DNA of 64,000 bases from Mucilaginibacter sp. (GCF_028288185.1 NZ_JAQBOF010000040.1:234800-298799); one strand, 5' to 3'; positions 1 to 7,875 are shown, numbered from the stretch's first letter. Notes: generated by a model from the sequence alone, not told the origin. Program-made: numbers and translations.

Positions 1-204
1 CATGGCAGTAAAATAAATGATCTGTTTAAAACTATAAAATACGGCGTGGCCGCCAAAGGTATGCCTACCTGGGAGAAGATCTTATCGCCCAAACAAATAG
101 CGGACGTGGCCAACTATGTAAAATCATTGCATGGTACAAATCCGGCTGGCGCTAAAGAACCCCAAGGCACTAAAGAAACGGATAGCAAACTGGCGTCAAA
201 CTAA
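1..204 (+). CDS. ccoP: cbb3-type cytochrome c oxidase subunit CcoP, C-terminal fragment (partial)
   Basis: The window opens inside this gene, so only the last 67 codons are visible. They read as the end of a class I cytochrome c domain: the Met in MPTW (fragment residue 21) is the expected sixth haem ligand, followed by the C-terminal helix IADVANYVKSLHG and a short polar tail. The stop lies four bases before ccoG, and ccoH follows, so this is most likely the dihaem subunit III of the high-affinity cbb3 terminal oxidase used at low oxygen. The CxxCH haem-attachment motifs lie outside the window, so the subunit identity rests on context. Confidence 0.85.
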   Translation, partial: HGSKINDLFKTIKYGVAAKGMPTWEKILSPKQIADVANYVKSLHGTNPAGAKEPQGTKETDSKLASN

Positions 205-208
205 AATC

Positions 209-1582
209 ATGAGCGGATTATTGGCAGGGAGCGGATCGGGAGAAAGAAAGTGGCAATACCCGCTTATACGCAAAGGTGTTTATTATAAATGGCGTAACTG
301 GTTAAGTTACGCCTATTTAATATTCTTCTTCGCCGGCCCTTTTTTACGAATTGGCGGACAGCCTTTTTTACTGCTTGACTTTGTTAATAAGCACTTTGTA
401 ATATTAGGACAAGCTTTTTGGCCGCAGGACATATTTCTGTTTATGCTGGCATCGTTAGTTTTTATAGTCTGTGTGGTGTTGTTTACCATCGCATTTGGCC
501 GTATGTTTTGCGGTTGGATATGTCCACAGACCATTTTTATGGAGATGGTATTCCGCAAGATAGAAATATGGATAGAAGGTGATGCTAATAAGCGCAAAAA
601 GTTAGATGCGGGCCCATTGACAAATGAAAAGCTATTTAAAAAAACAGCCAAACATGTGCTGTTTTTTCTTGTGTCATTTTTGATAGCAAATACGTTTCTG
701 GCTTACCTAACCGGCAGCGAAAACCTGATCAAAATAATTGCCGAACCTGTTAACAAGCATTGGGTTGGCTTTGCCAGCATTTTTGTATTTACAACTATAT
801 TTTATTTAATATATAGCCGGGTACGTGAGTTGGTTTGTACGGTTATTTGCCCTTATGGCAGGTTACAAAGTGTTTTAATTGATAAAGACACCTTGGTAGT
901 GGCTTATAATGATGTGAGGGGAGAACCGCGCGGAAAGCTAATGCGCGTTTTAGACCCGCTAAACCAAAAAGGGGACTGTGTAGACTGTGGGCTATGCGTT
1001 GGTGTTTGCCCTACAGGAATAGATATCCGTAACGGTACTCAGATAGAATGCATAAACTGTACCATTTGTATTGATGCCTGCGATCATGTAATGGACAAGA
1101 TAAGTAAGCCAAGAAACCTTATTGGTTACTTTTCTGAAAACATGATCCACGCTCAAAAAAAAGCAACGTTTACAAATAGGATGAAAGGCTACGCGGCCGT
1201 AATTGTATTGCTGATTGGTGTTTTATGCTATTTTATTTTTAGTCGCAAGGATTTAGATATGACCGTAATGCGCGGGGCGGGCATGCTTTATCAGCAGCAG
1301 CAGGATGGCTATATCAGCAATATTTACAATGCGGAGATCATTAACAAAACTAATGGTTTGCAACAGATAACCTTGAAGGCCGAAGATCCTGCAATTAAAA
1401 TAAAATACATACAGGCACCTGCGATTATAAAGAAAGGCGAAGAAACAAAAGCTGTGTTTTTTGTAATGATACCGGCAAAAAATATCCGGTCGCCTAAAAC
1501 AGAGGTTAGGCTGCAGCTTTTATTGGGCAACAAAATTATACAGACGGTTACTACATCATTTGTAGGGCCAATAAGCGATTAA
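209..1582 (+). CDS. ccoG: cytochrome c oxidase accessory protein CcoG (FixG)
   Basis: Polyferredoxin-like membrane protein that acts in copper delivery during cbb3 oxidase maturation. The 457-residue product has several membrane helices, the two CxxxCP motifs CGWICPQ (about residue 101) and CTVICPYG (about 210), two ferredoxin-type clusters (CVDCGLCVGVCP near 257 and CINCTICIDACDH near 281), and a C-terminal Ig-like FixG domain from about 340. The ATG at 209 is preferred to the one at 131: the upstream option overlaps ccoP and adds 26 basic residues, whereas MSGLLAGSGSGERKW resembles normal CcoG starts. It forms an operon with ccoP and ccoH. No strong Shine-Dalgarno sequence is visible, as is usual in this phylum. 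Confidence 0.93.
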   Translation: MSGLLAGSGSGERKWQYPLIRKGVYYKWRNWLSYAYLIFFFAGPFLRIGGQPFLLLDFVNKHFVILGQAFWPQDIFLFMLASLVFIVCVVLFTIAFGRMFCGWICPQTIFMEMVFRKIEIWIEGDANKRKKLDAGPLTNEKLFKKTAKHVLFFLVSFLIANTFLAYLTGSENLIKIIAEPVNKHWVGFASIFVFTTIFYLIYSRVRELVCTVICPYGRLQSVLIDKDTLVVAYNDVRGEPRGKLMRVLDPLNQKGDCVDCGLCVGVCPTGIDIRNGTQIECINCTICIDACDHVMDKISKPRNLIGYFSENMIHAQKKATFTNRMKGYAAVIVLLIGVLCYFIFSRKDLDMTVMRGAGMLYQQQQDGYISNIYNAEIINKTNGLQQITLKAEDPAIKIKYIQAPAIIKKGEETKAVFFVMIPAKNIRSPKTEVRLQLLLGNKIIQTVTTSFVGPISD

Positions 1583-1586
1583 AACC

Positions 1587-2009
1587 ATGAATTGGGGAAA
1601 AGGAATTGTAGGTGGAATGATCATATTTATGCTGTTTATCATCAGCATGTGCGTTTATATGATCATGAGCCCGGCTGATGATTATGACCATCAGTATTAT
1701 GAGAAAGGACTATCGTTCAGCAAAGACTATGATAAAGAAATACAAGTTGTAAAAGATCATGCACAGCCTGTAATAATAATCAATAGCATCACAATGCGGT
1801 TAGTCTTTAATAAACCCGCCATAGGTAAGATCACTTTTTTACGCCCATCAAACCAATACCAGGATAGGGTCTTTAAAATTGATACTCATGCCGGTCCATT
1901 GGTCTATCTGCCTCTTAACTCAATTGAAAAAGGAAAATGGCGATTGCTAATTGAATGGGAAAGTGAACGTAAGTTGTACATGTTTCAAAAAGAAGTATTT
2001 ATAAAATGA
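1587..2009 (+). CDS. ccoH: FixH/CcoH family protein, cbb3 oxidase assembly
   Basis: A 140-residue protein with one N-terminal membrane helix (about residues 4-28) and a small extracytoplasmic beta-rich domain, matching the FixH family in size and layout. Typical features are the MNWGKGIVGGMIIFM start and the YYEKGLSFSKDYDKEIQ segment just after the helix. CcoH proteins help assemble or stabilise the cbb3 oxidase. The gene starts four bases after ccoG and its stop overlaps the next start in an ATGA, so the three genes are translationally coupled. Confidence 0.88.
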   Translation: MNWGKGIVGGMIIFMLFIISMCVYMIMSPADDYDHQYYEKGLSFSKDYDKEIQVVKDHAQPVIIINSITMRLVFNKPAIGKITFLRPSNQYQDRVFKIDTHAGPLVYLPLNSIEKGKWRLLIEWESERKLYMFQKEVFIK

Positions 2010-2695
2010 GCGCTAATTGGATAGCTTTCTTTATTGGATTGTTTGGCAGTGTGCATTGTATTGGCATGTGTGGGCCACTGGCTTTTGCAATACCTACTCT
2101 TAATGCGCGTTGGTGGCTAATAATTGCCGACAAATTGCTTTATAACATAGGGCGCGTTATTACTTATTCGTTTTTAGGCTTATTAATTGGTTTTATAGGT
2201 AAGCAGCTATGGTTATTAGGTTTACAGCAGGGGGTAAGCATACTTGCCGGCGTATTGGTGATTATGGCGGCTATAACAAGATTGTTAAAAATACGCGTTG
2301 CCAATAATAAGGCTCTGTCTGTTTTATTTACACCCATTAACAAATCATTACATTATGCTTTACAGCACAAAGCCGGCCATTTTATTGTTGGCTTGTTAAA
2401 CGGCTTTTTACCATGCGGCTTTGTTTATATTGCGTTAATAGGCGCGGTAAATACGCCATCGTCCATATCCGCGGCGCAGTTTATGCTGTGCTTTGGATTT
2501 GGGACTTTTCCGCTGATGTTATTAGCTACCATTGGCTCGGGCTTTGTTGGTCCGGTAATTAGGCGCAGGATAAATAAGGCCATGCCTTATTTAATGATAT
2601 CCCTGGGCTTTTGGTTTGTTCTGAGAGGGATGAATTTTAATATTCCATATTTAAGCCCTGCAAAGCAACAATCAGGGGTGGCCATTTGTAAATAA
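2006..2695 (+). CDS. SafE/DsbD_2-type membrane protein (UreH-like), cbb3-associated
   Basis: A 229-residue membrane protein with about six helices. The motifs GSVHCIGMCGP near the N-terminus and GLLNGFLPCGFVYIAL in the second half are hallmarks of the UreH/DsbD_2 branch of the sulfite exporter TauE/SafE-like family; the paired Cys residues in membrane helices suit metal or thiol handling. In many bacteria this family sits at the end of cco operons and is thought to help supply copper. Its start overlaps the ccoH stop (ATGA). A role in copper for cbb3 is inferred from context; the transported species cannot be read from sequence. Confidence 0.85.
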   Translation: MSANWIAFFIGLFGSVHCIGMCGPLAFAIPTLNARWWLIIADKLLYNIGRVITYSFLGLLIGFIGKQLWLLGLQQGVSILAGVLVIMAAITRLLKIRVANNKALSVLFTPINKSLHYALQHKAGHFIVGLLNGFLPCGFVYIALIGAVNTPSSISAAQFMLCFGFGTFPLMLLATIGSGFVGPVIRRRINKAMPYLMISLGFWFVLRGMNFNIPYLSPAKQQSGVAICK

Positions 2696-2915
2696 AATTA
2701 TGTTAAAGCACTAAGCGAACATATAGGCTATAATGTTAAATTAGCCTAGCTATTTGGCTTAACGGCTGGCTTTGTTAACGCTGCCGGCTTTTGGGCTTTC
2801 TAGGTTTTAACAACTAATGTTACCGGCCATCCGGCGCTATTTGCAGAATGTATACAGGCGATTTTATTATGCTTCAAAAAGGTGTACCGGTTGAAGATAT
2901 TTAAAACATAATTAG

Positions 2916-4277
2916 TTACACAGCCATGCTAAATAATTGAGTTTCGGGTTTGTCTGCCCATAAGCGTTCGTCAAGCGCCATGCAAATATTACGCAAAAAT
3001 GGCTTGCCCGATTCGGTGATTTTTACACCCCATGAATTAAGTTCTATTAATCCATCATCGGCCAACGGCTGTAATCTGTCAATGCCGTTAAATATGGCAG
3101 CGCAAGGTTGGGTGTGGTGATTCCAGGCAGTATAGCCTTTGCACATAATATTCAGAATGTGCTTCCTAATAATTAGGTCCTCTCCGGTTAATATATGCCC
3201 TTTAACAACGGGTAGTTTATCTTCGTTCATCAACTTTAAATATTCTTCGACCGTTTTAACATTTTGGGCATAGGCATAGCAGGCATCGCTAATTGACGAT
3301 ACGCCCAAGCCTATCAATAATTGAGTGTTTTGGCTGGTGTAGCCCATAAAATTTCGATGCAATTTCCCTTTTGCTTGTGCAACCAAAAGCGCATCACCGG
3401 GCAGCGCAAAGTTATCCATTCCTATTTCCTGGTAACCATAACCTTTTAAAAGGCTTCGGCCTACCTGATGTAATTTGGTTTTTAGTTTTGGCTCGGGCAG
3501 GTCAAGCTCTGTAAACTTACGTTGCCCGGGTTTAATCCAGGGTACGTGTGCATAACTGTAAAATGCAATCCTGTCTGGTTTTAAGTCGGCAACCATATTC
3601 ATGGTATTTATTAAACCGTTAAGTGTTTGTAAAGGAAGCCCATATATCAAATCATAATTAATGGATGTATAGCCAATCCTTCGCGCCTCAAGCGTTACAG
3701 TTTGTACTTGTTCAAATGTCTGCTTCCTGTTGATGATGAATTGTACTTTGGGATCAAAATCCTGGATACCTAAACTGATCCGACGAAAGCCGAGATGATA
3801 TAGCGTTTCTAAATGTTCAGTAGTCGTATTACCGGGATGGGCCTCGAAACTAAACTCGGCCTGGCAGTGGACAGTTGAATGTTCAAGTAAGCCTGAAAGA
3901 AGTAATCCAAGATGCTTTGCGCTAAAAAAAGTAGGTGTGCCACCACCAAGATGAATTTCACGTATAATTGGTTTATGCTCCATTACCTCACCATATAACT
4001 GCCATTCTTTTAACAAAGCCGCGATATAGGGCGCCTCTACGCCATGATTTTTAGTGATGCGGGTATTGCAACCACAATAGGTGCAAAGGTCTTCACAAAA
4101 GGGCAAATGGATATACAAGCTTATGCCATCATTATCATTGCATTCGGCAAACGCCCATTGTACACGATTTTTCCAGGCAGCATTAGTAAATTTGTCGTTT
4201 TCCCAATAAGGCACGGTGGGGTAACTGGTATAACGTGGTGCCGGCACATTATACTTTTCTGTAAGATAGTTAGGCAT
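2916..4277 (-). CDS. hemN: oxygen-independent coproporphyrinogen III oxidase HemN
   Basis: Radical-SAM enzyme that decarboxylates coproporphyrinogen III in haem synthesis without O2. The radical-SAM cluster motif CEDLCTYCGC (CxxxCxxC, about residues 61-68) is intact, followed by HLGGGTPTFF and the HemN C-terminal domain; 453 residues is the normal length. The ATG at 4277 (MPNYLTEKYNVPAPRYTSYP) is chosen because the family begins this way; the longer frame to 4349 would overlap the upstream gene. Ten bases separate it from the LdhA-like gene, so the two are probably cotranscribed. Its place beside cbb3 genes and an oxygen-sensor system fits low-oxygen induction. Confidence 0.95.
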   Translation of the reverse strand: MPNYLTEKYNVPAPRYTSYPTVPYWENDKFTNAAWKNRVQWAFAECNDNDGISLYIHLPFCEDLCTYCGCNTRITKNHGVEAPYIAALLKEWQLYGEVMEHKPIIREIHLGGGTPTFFSAKHLGLLLSGLLEHSTVHCQAEFSFEAHPGNTTTEHLETLYHLGFRRISLGIQDFDPKVQFIINRKQTFEQVQTVTLEARRIGYTSINYDLIYGLPLQTLNGLINTMNMVADLKPDRIAFYSYAHVPWIKPGQRKFTELDLPEPKLKTKLHQVGRSLLKGYGYQEIGMDNFALPGDALLVAQAKGKLHRNFMGYTSQNTQLLIGLGVSSISDACYAYAQNVKTVEEYLKLMNEDKLPVVKGHILTGEDLIIRKHILNIMCKGYTAWNHHTQPCAAIFNGIDRLQPLADDGLIELNSWGVKITESGKPFLRNICMALDERLWADKPETQLFSMAV

Positions 4278-4287
4278 GATGTAATGT

Positions 4288-4743
4288 TTATTGAATTGGG
4301 CCCTTAGTTGTAGGCAATACCCGGCAATTGTTTGCACAAGCGCAGGCATTGCCTACACATTTGTTGGCTTGCCATAAATCAAGGTTGGTAATGGTTTGGG
4401 CTGCAGCATCTTGTAATGCTTGCTGAGTCAGGTCTTCCTGTGTGGGGTATAAGGGGATATTTGCCACCTTAATACCATAGGCGGCTGCGGCTTTTGTATC
4501 TATGTGGCCCATCTCGGCCGATCTGGTAACTATATATTTTATGCCAAACCCGGCCAGTTTCTCAATCACCAATGCCGAAACATCATCATCAGCAAACACT
4601 ATTACAGCATCTTTGCCTTCTGCATAAATTGCAGTATTTATACCTAAAGGATTAGCAATAAGCGTAATATCATGTTTTTTTTGATTTGCCTTTGCCAGGA
4701 ATTCCTTTTCGAAATGCTTTATATTGTATGCAACCGCTTTCAT
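4288..4743 (-). CDS. truncated D-lactate dehydrogenase-like protein with Cys-rich tail
   Basis: This 151-residue protein resembles only the N-terminal substrate-binding half of LdhA-type D-2-hydroxyacid dehydrogenases: MKAVAYNIKHFEKEFLAKAN, DDVSALVIEKLAGFGIKYI and the AAAAYGIKVANIPLYP strand-helix. It stops before the NAD-binding GxGxxG fold and instead ends in a cysteine cluster, C129-x4-C134-x-C136-x3-C140. It can hardly be a working dehydrogenase. The frame is clean and it heads an apparent operon with hemN, so it looks like a maintained gene and not debris. Function unknown; metal, cluster or haem binding by the tail is speculation. Confidence 0.8.
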   Translation of the reverse strand: MKAVAYNIKHFEKEFLAKANQKKHDITLIANPLGINTAIYAEGKDAVIVFADDDVSALVIEKLAGFGIKYIVTRSAEMGHIDTKAAAAYGIKVANIPLYPTQEDLTQQALQDAAAQTITNLDLWQANKCVGNACACANNCRVLPTTKGPIQ

Positions 4744-4762
4744 TAGCTTTGTTTTTATCTAA

Positions 4763-4770
4763 CAAAACTA
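4763..4770 (-). promoter_or_regulatory. candidate -7 promoter element for the LdhA-like/hemN operon
   Basis: Read on the minus strand this is TAGTTTTG, an exact match to the Bacteroidota -7 consensus TAnnTTTG, 19 bases upstream of the start at 4743. No good -33 TTTG is present, which would be compatible with dependence on an activator. The match is short and could be chance. Confidence 0.35.
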
Positions 4771-4814
4771 TCGCTATTGCTTCATGTATAGTATGAGAAG
4801 CGTCAGTAAGAAAA

Positions 4815-4828
4815 ATGACCTTTATCAG
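4815..4828. promoter_or_regulatory. weak FNR-like palindrome upstream of the LdhA-like/hemN operon
   Basis: The site reads ATGAC-CTTT-ATCAG, an imperfect match to TTGAT-N4-ATCAA. Its centre is about 55 bases upstream of the candidate -7 element at 4763-4770, close to a class I activator position. It overlaps the last codon of the regulator gene. The score is poor by eye, so this is only a candidate. Confidence 0.25.
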
Positions 4829-5877
4829 TTTTTCATTTTGGCAAGCTTATTTATATCAAGGATGGTTATGGCGCTGCCTTTTTTATCAATTAGTCCCTCA
4901 TCTTTAAAGTCAGATAAAGTACGGCTAACTGTTTCGGTGGCCATACCGGCCATGGCAGCCAGGTCTTCTCTTGATATCTTAAAAGATTCGCCCTCGGTAA
5001 CATGCTGCCGCGATAAACGAACCATAGCTTCGGCCATGCGCTTTCTAACAGAATGATAAGCTAATTGTAACAACTGTTCTTCTTTTTCGCGGATATCATT
5101 TGATAATAGTTTTATAAACTCGCGTGCAACAACGGGATACATATTTAATAGTTGTTCCAGTTGGTCTTTTGGGATAAGGCATAGTAAACTATCCTCTAAA
5201 GCCGTCGCCGTATCAGTATAATCTTCATTGGCTAACATAGCGTGTATCCCCAGGTAAGTATCAGGCCCATAAATACCGGTCATTAGCTCGCGTCCATCTT
5301 CGGCCAGTTTAATAGTTTTTACACTGCCATTTATTAATAAATAAAGGCCATTGCCCTTATCGCCTTCGTAATAAATAACCTGGTTTTTTTTAAATTGCCT
5401 TACTTTACGTTCCAGTATAATTTTTTTCAACTCAGCAAGCCCGTCATTTTTAGCTATCAATGTACTTAAATTGTCTAACGATTTGCTATAAAAAGCTTGC
5501 TGTGTTTCCCTTTTTTTTAACCGGCTTTCAATAGCATTAAGCAGTTCCATATCATCAAAAGGCTTGGTTAGGTAATCATCGGCACCCATTTCCATCCCTT
5601 TGCGTAAGTCAACGCGTTCTGCCTTTGCTGTTAAAAATATAAACGGAATGGCTGCGGCTTCCGGCGATTTATTAAGCATATATAAAACGCCATACCCATC
5701 AAGCTCAGGCATCATTATATCGCATAATATAATATCGGGTAAATTTTTTATAGCCAGGTCAACGCCAATTTTGCCATTATTTGCAGCGTAAACCTGGTAG
5801 CCCGCCAATTCCAGTATTTCTACCACATTTTCACGGATATCGTTATTGTCCTCTATTATCAATACTTTTTTACTCAT
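4825..5877 (-). CDS. response regulator: receiver domain fused to CRP/FNR-type DNA-binding module
   Basis: A 350-residue hybrid. Residues 1-120 are a CheY-like receiver with the acidic pair E9/D10, phospho-acceptor D53 in ILCDIMMPELDG and a conserved Lys in LTKPF. About 150-260 is a cyclic-nucleotide-binding-like fold (IYYEGDKGNGLYLLINGSVK). The C-terminus is a Crp-type winged helix with ATETVSRTL, whose E..SR recognition residues are those FNR uses on TTGAT half sites. FNR's N-terminal cluster cysteines are absent, so oxygen input must come by phosphorylation. The start overlaps the kinase stop in an ATGA. In effect it does the work of FixJ and FixK in one chain; likely targets are the neighbouring cco and hem genes. 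Confidence 0.92.
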   Translation of the reverse strand: MSKKVLIIEDNNDIRENVVEILELAGYQVYAANNGKIGVDLAIKNLPDIILCDIMMPELDGYGVLYMLNKSPEAAAIPFIFLTAKAERVDLRKGMEMGADDYLTKPFDDMELLNAIESRLKKRETQQAFYSKSLDNLSTLIAKNDGLAELKKIILERKVRQFKKNQVIYYEGDKGNGLYLLINGSVKTIKLAEDGRELMTGIYGPDTYLGIHAMLANEDYTDTATALEDSLLCLIPKDQLEQLLNMYPVVAREFIKLLSNDIREKEEQLLQLAYHSVRKRMAEAMVRLSRQHVTEGESFKISREDLAAMAGMATETVSRTLSDFKDEGLIDKKGSAITILDINKLAKMKN

Positions 5878-7061
5878 GATACTGGAAATGATATGGTAAA
5901 TAATGTGCCTTGATTAACATCGCTTTTAAAATCAACCGTTCCTTTCATTAAGTCGGCATAGCGGGCTACTATATTTAAGCCCAAACCTGTACCCGGTATG
6001 TTGCCGGTATTGTGCGCACGGAAAAAAGCTTCAAATAAATGTTTCTGGTCTGTTTCGGGGATGCCTATACCGTTATCCCTGACGGTTATGATACAATTAT
6101 CCCGATTTATCTCGGTGTTAAATTCAATAAAAGTGTTTTCGCCAGAGTATTTAATGGCATTAGCAATAAGATTGATAACACAATTTTTTAACAGGTTTTG
6201 ATCAAGTGTGATCATGCTTTTTAACCCTGTGTGTTGATAGATGATGTTTTGGTTTTGCTTAGCAACCATTTGCATCTCCTCAGTTATTTCTTCGGATAGT
6301 TTAACCAGGTCAAAGCTATTAAAGGATGGTTCAACCTTACCAGCTTCTAATTTTTCTAAAGACAGGAAGTCATTTAAAATAGTTGTAAGGTTTCCTACCG
6401 CGCTTTTAATACGCGCTACGTGCTTGGTAATATTTGGGCTATCAAAGGGAGCGGCGTATTTATCAATTAATGAGGCAGATAATTGCACAGCACTTAAAGG
6501 TGTTCTAAACTCGTGCGATGCCATAGACACAAAGCGGCTTTTCAGTTGGCTCAATTCTTTTTCTTTTTCTAATGATTGGCTAACTTCCTCTTTTGCTTGT
6601 TGCAGCGCGTCCAGCGAACGTCGTAAGGATGACGTTCGTTCCTCAACCAGTTCTTCTAAATGTGTTGCGTATTCTTTAAGTTGCTCTTCGGCTTCTTTTT
6701 GTAAACTAAGGTCATGAATAAAGCCGGTAAAAATTTTACGACCAGAATATTGGACTTCGCTAACGCCTAATCTAAACGGAAAACGGGTGCCATCTTTTCG
6801 AAGCCCCGTTACTTCGCGCCCGATGCCAATAATATGTGGTTCGTGGGTGCGCTGGTACCTGCCTATATATTCATCGTGCTGCTCTCTATCCGGCGGAGGC
6901 ATTAACATAGAAACATTGTTGCCTATTACGTCTTCCTGGGTATAAAGAAATAGTTTGCATGCTGCCGGATTGATCGACTCAATTTTTCCCCTATCGTCAA
7001 TAGTTATAATTCCATCAATAGCATTATCTATTATAGCTTTTAACAGCGCAGCGTTTTCCAT
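5874..7061 (-). CDS. FixL-like haem-PAS sensor histidine kinase
   Basis: A 395-residue soluble kinase: PAS (1-118), coiled coil (about 120-175), HisKA with H183 in SMASHEFRTPL, and HATPase (DNGIGIPE, GTGLGLNI). The PAS matches the haem-binding PAS of rhizobial FixL, compared from memory of the Bradyrhizobium japonicum protein. H62 aligns with the proximal haem ligand His200, R68 with Arg206, H76 with His214, I77 with Ile215 and R82 with Arg220, within the shared HIIGIGR-V-TG-R-DGT-FP pattern. It therefore probably binds haem and senses O2 in the cytoplasm. It is coupled by an ATGA overlap to its regulator. No membrane segments are present, unlike some FixL proteins. Confidence 0.9.
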   Translation of the reverse strand: MENAALLKAIIDNAIDGIITIDDRGKIESINPAACKLFLYTQEDVIGNNVSMLMPPPDREQHDEYIGRYQRTHEPHIIGIGREVTGLRKDGTRFPFRLGVSEVQYSGRKIFTGFIHDLSLQKEAEEQLKEYATHLEELVEERTSSLRRSLDALQQAKEEVSQSLEKEKELSQLKSRFVSMASHEFRTPLSAVQLSASLIDKYAAPFDSPNITKHVARIKSAVGNLTTILNDFLSLEKLEAGKVEPSFNSFDLVKLSEEITEEMQMVAKQNQNIIYQHTGLKSMITLDQNLLKNCVINLIANAIKYSGENTFIEFNTEINRDNCIITVRDNGIGIPETDQKHLFEAFFRAHNTGNIPGTGLGLNIVARYADLMKGTVDFKSDVNQGTLFTISFPVS

Positions 7062-7164
7062 AATTGATTATATCCTTCGTATATGATAGCTGTCACAAAT
7101 ATGGACAATGTATATCACACAAAATATAATATTTTTCAAGTAAAAAAGTGACAATTATCATTTT

Positions 7165-7178
7165 TTGATCTGAATCAT
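7165..7178. promoter_or_regulatory. FNR/CRP-type box
   Basis: TTGAT-CTGA-ATCAT matches the FNR palindrome TTGAT-N4-ATCAA at nine of ten defined positions. It lies 104 bases upstream of the kinase start, between that gene and a small alcohol-dehydrogenase-like remnant on the other strand. The adjacent response regulator carries FNR-like recognition residues, so autoregulation of the sensor operon is a reasonable inference. Confidence 0.55.
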
Positions 7179-7306
7179 AGCTACTACCGCCTTATCATTT
7201 TTTTTAATGATAGCCATCAGTTTTTTCCAGCGTACGATCTGGCAACCTTTGGCACAGAAGCTTAATAGCAAACCATATTTAATTGTCATCTGCTAAAAAA
7301 TATATT

Positions 7307-7378
7307 ATGATACCTAAAAAAATGAAAGCCGCAGTGATTCACCGGTTTGGTGCAACGTTGCCTCCTCGCCCAAAATAG
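7307..7378 (+). pseudogene. possible N-terminal remnant of a zinc alcohol dehydrogenase
   Basis: A 23-codon open frame reads MIPKKMKAAVIHRFGATLPP and then soon stops. The MKAAVIHRFG start is very like that of AdhP-type alcohol dehydrogenases, but nothing further of the enzyme follows. It lies downstream of the FNR-type box, where a fermentative dehydrogenase would make sense. Ten matching residues could be coincidence. Confidence 0.35.
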
Positions 7379-7435
7379 CGATCAAAGAGGATAGCCCTTT
7401 TTTGTTGCGAATAGTGAACAATAGTCATTTGACTT

Positions 7436-7484
7436 AAAAGATAAAAGCCTGCAATTTTTTGATTTGCAGGCTTTTATCTTTTTT
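7436..7484. terminator. strong bidirectional hairpin terminator
   Basis: A perfect 19-bp inverted repeat (7436-7454 with 7464-7482) around the GCCTGCAA/TTGCAGGC core, bordered by A and T runs. It sits just past the 3' end of the tRNA-Ser gene on the minus strand and would stop transcription from both sides. Confidence 0.85.
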
Positions 7485-7498
7485 GAAATTGAAATCAG

Positions 7499-7586
7499 CG
7501 GAGAGGGAGGGATTCGAACCCTCGATACACTTTTGGCGTATACACACTTTCCAGGCGTGCTCTTTCGACCACTCAGACACCTCTCC
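7499..7586 (-). tRNA. tRNA-Ser (anticodon GGA)
   Basis: Read on the minus strand the 88-nt gene has a perfect acceptor stem GGAGAGG/CCTCTCC, a D-arm with GAGTGGTCGAAAGAG, anticodon stem CACGC/GTGTG with loop CTGGAAA (anticodon GGA, reading UCC/UCU), the long variable arm typical of serine tRNAs, and a T-arm GAGGGTTCGAATCCCTC. The CCA end is not encoded. A terminator follows directly. Confidence 0.96.
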
Positions 7587-7640
7587 GTATAAATGGATTG
7601 CAAAGGTAAAATAATAATGCGTCCGCAGCGTACAAAAAAA

Positions 7641-7665
7641 GCGGGGCACCCGTTAAATGCCCCGC
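7641..7665. terminator. hairpin upstream of tRNA-Ser
   Basis: GCGGGGCA (7641-7648) pairs perfectly with TGCCCCGC (7658-7665) and is flanked by A-rich runs on both sides. It could terminate transcripts entering from either direction; no clear gene ends here, so its client is unclear. Confidence 0.55.
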
Positions 7666-7875
7666 TTGTATAAAAAATAACCAAAAACTATATTATCACT
7701 TTAATTACAGTGCGTACCTGCAATATCAATGCACTATATAGAGTGTTTGGCGGGCAATTAGTTTAATTGCGGTCAAAATTTTTATGGTAATAATGCAGAT
7801 AAACTTTTTTAGCTTATGTTTGCTACAGTTAGCCAGACAAGCAGTTTGGCATACATATAAAAGCCTGCAATTTTA

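Larger units (their letters stand above)
7062..7435. other. gene-poor spacer upstream of the sensor kinase
   Basis: This stretch contains the kinase leader, the FNR-type box, and a 24-codon alcohol-dehydrogenase-like fragment. Apart from those I see only AT-rich sequence and no intact gene. Confidence 0.6.

Noticed and set aside
2750..2894. A short frame ending IMLQKGVPVEDI that resembles the end of a tyrosine recombinase.
   Set aside because: Fewer than a dozen similar residues, no catalytic residues and no att-like repeat nearby; too weak to call.
5911..5924. TTGATTAACATCGC as an FNR-like site.
   Set aside because: It lies inside the kinase coding region and has a poor second half.
7382..7684. 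Open frames on the minus strand across the tRNA-Ser region.
   Set aside because: They translate the tRNA and its terminator and have no protein features.
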